Origin: Candidatus Cloacimonetes bacterium 4572_55
Lineage (GTDB): Bacteria; 4572-55
Assembly: GCA_002084765.1 (NCBI GenBank)
Contig: NBMB01000085.1
Coordinates: forward strand, 1 to 6,862
Direction of reading: 5' to 3'
Length of the DNA: 6,862 bases
Under the pieces are notes generated by a model. That model was not told the origin of the DNA. It worked only from the letters and a program-made list of their open reading frames with translations, and made no database searches. Of this stretch, positions 6,046-6,862 are shown in pieces; position 1 is the stretch's first letter, and each line of letters opens with the position of its first letter. Made by a program: the position numbers and the translations under genes.

Positions 6046-6471
6046 TTATTCCAGACTTTGAGCCGTTCGCAACACCTTCCACGGGTAGATATAGATCGTC
6101 CCGTTGGTGTGCGTAAGTTTTACCTGTACACGCGGATTGGCGTTGGTCGGGGTGGTTAGCTGTATGCCCCACAACCCGGCGGCGGCATCGCTGACATTTC
6201 CGGTATAGACAAGGTTGGTGGTGATGCTGCCCAATCTCAATTCAACGGTAATGTCCGTCAAGTCCTGGACGGTGCCCGTGCCGCCAATCAAACACAGATT
6301 GTTGGTAAGATTCAGTGTCGTTGACTTATAAAAATCACCACCCGGCACAAAGGCATTTGCGCTATCGGTTCGGATATTGGTGATGGCCGTGGTGGCAGGA
6401 TCAAGCTGGGCATAGACAGGACCGGCACAACAGACCAGTACTAAAGCAAATATTATAAGCGTTTTTTTCAT
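6046..6471 (-). CDS. Small secreted beta-sandwich-like protein with signal peptide, 141 aa
   Basis: Residues 1-21 are a textbook Sec signal peptide: Lys-Lys at 2-3, a hydrophobic core TLIIFALVLV, a Cys-Cys pair at 14-15, and cleavage at VYA|Q (21/22). The residue before each cysteine does not fit a lipobox, so signal peptidase I is more likely. The mature part is Thr/Asn-rich and strand-rich: TTLNLTNNL (51-59), then a DLTDITVELRLG phrase (70-81), then GLWGIQLTT (99-107), VQVKLTHTNGTIYIYPWKV (115-133). The order of a 'DLT' strand, a short linker and paired later strands recalls the N-terminal domain of baseplate upper proteins, but this is only a resemblance. The gene overlaps the upstream gene as ATGA, with GGAG about 11 nt before the start. 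GC is higher than in the far-left genes. Its job is unknown; an exported protein is odd inside a virion operon. Confidence 0.65.
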   Translation of the reverse strand: MKKTLIIFALVLVCCAGPVYAQLDPATTAITNIRTDSANAFVPGGDFYKSTTLNLTNNLCLIGGTGTVQDLTDITVELRLGSITTNLVYTGNVSDAAAGLWGIQLTTPTNANPRVQVKLTHTNGTIYIYPWKVLRTAQSLE

Positions 6472-6626
6472 GATATAGGCTTCTCCAGTTCACGGTTTGG
6501 TTTCGGTTCTGCGACAAGTAACGATTCAAGGCACTCGATCAACGCCTTTTGGACGATCAATTCTTCGTGGGTGCGGATCGTTCGTGCTGAAATCTCTTTT
6601 AGTTTGTCTTCAATTTTCTTTTTCAT
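6468..6626 (-). CDS. Small helical protein, 52 aa, hypothetical
   Basis: A 53-codon frame runs from ATG 6626 to a TGA that overlaps the next start as ATGA. GAGGA (6640-6636) lies 9 nt before the ATG, and the preceding gene ends 5 nt earlier. These signals make it a real gene despite its size. The product begins MKKKIEDKLKEISARTIRTH and continues with a second amphipathic helix around EELIVQKALIECLESLL (21-37), ending in a Pro/Lys/Glu tail. It has one Cys (32) and no signal peptide or membrane span. It is likely a helical hairpin or short coiled coil. It may be a small assembly factor or may serve to couple translation of the downstream secreted protein; the function is unknown. Confidence 0.7.
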   Translation of the reverse strand: MKKKIEDKLKEISARTIRTHEELIVQKALIECLESLLVAEPKPNRELEKPIS

Positions 6627-6631
6627 ATCCG

Positions 6632-6862
6632 TTATTCCTCGGTTGTATAGCAGTTCACAGTGAGTGACTGCCTGGTGACTCGTAGATTTTCCCCGTGCAG
6701 GCTTCTTGTCCTGGTCCCGGTGAGAATTACATTTATACCGAGAGTCCCCGGCACCTTATTTAATTCGGTCAAAAATTCATCATTGAAAATCAAATCCATG
6801 ATTTGCCCAACAGCCTCTTCGTGCTGAGTACGGGACACCTGCCGTTTGGAGAACACCGCCAC
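6632..6862 (-). CDS. Possible tail terminator/completion protein, C-terminal 76 codons (partial)
   Basis: The frame is open to the right edge, so the true start lies outside the window; the GTG at the edge is probably an internal Val. It ends in TAA at 6634-6632, 5 nt before the next ATG. The visible part has a helix at about 11-35 (TQHEEAVGQIMDLIFNDEFL at 12-31) and a strand-rich end: LGINVILTG (41-49), RTRSLHGENLRVTRQSLTVNCY (51-72). A closing pattern of charged loop followed by a short alternating strand is common in tail terminator and tail completion proteins. These usually lie just upstream of the tail tube gene, as here. The assignment rests on this pattern and on gene order and is tentative. 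Confidence 0.4.
   Translation of the reverse strand: MAVFSKRQVSRTQHEEAVGQIMDLIFNDEFLTELNKVPGTLGINVILTGTRTRSLHGENLRVTRQSLTVNCYTTEE

Overview
The window looks like part of the tail module of a tailed phage or prophage with a long, non-contractile-type gene order. Eleven genes lie head to tail on the minus strand and are read from the right edge to the left edge. Junctions are very tight: several ATGA overlaps, gaps of 1-5 nt, and none above about 34 nt. The plus strand carries only antisense shadow frames. I see no RNA gene, CRISPR array, insertion sequence, integrase, attachment site or internal terminator, and no gene-free stretch above 300 bases.

Reading direction, right to left. The end of a possible tail-terminator or tail-completion gene (6632-6862, cut by the edge) is followed by a 52-residue helical protein (6468-6626). 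Next come a small secreted-type beta protein with a Sec signal peptide (6046-6471) and a candidate tail tube protein with the best ribosome binding site in the window (5634-6011). Then come a protein in the tail-assembly-chaperone position (5094-5630), the tape measure protein (3594-5090), a probable distal tail or baseplate protein (2699-3592) and two small tail-tip or fiber accessory proteins (2316-2702 and 1976-2314). The last two are an aromatic-rich, possibly receptor-binding protein (1002-1979) and the N-terminal 330 residues of a fiber-like protein that also starts with a signal peptide (1-990, running off the left edge).

Only the tape measure protein is recognisable with real confidence from its own sequence. 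Most other roles rest on gene order and general composition and are marked so. The notable features are two Sec-type signal peptides inside a virion operon, a four- to five-copy strand-plus-helix repeat in the C-terminal third of a short tape measure protein, and an AT-rich, aromatic-rich C-terminal half in the putative receptor-binding gene.

Host: signal peptides of bacterial Sec type and clear AGGAG-like ribosome binding sites fit a Gram-negative host that uses Shine-Dalgarno initiation, which argues against Bacteroidota. TAA, TAG and TGA all end genes here, so there is no sign of stop-codon recoding. The Thr/Asn-rich secreted fiber style reminds me of the Verrucomicrobiota/Kiritimatiellota/Lentisphaerota group, but that is a weak impression, not evidence.
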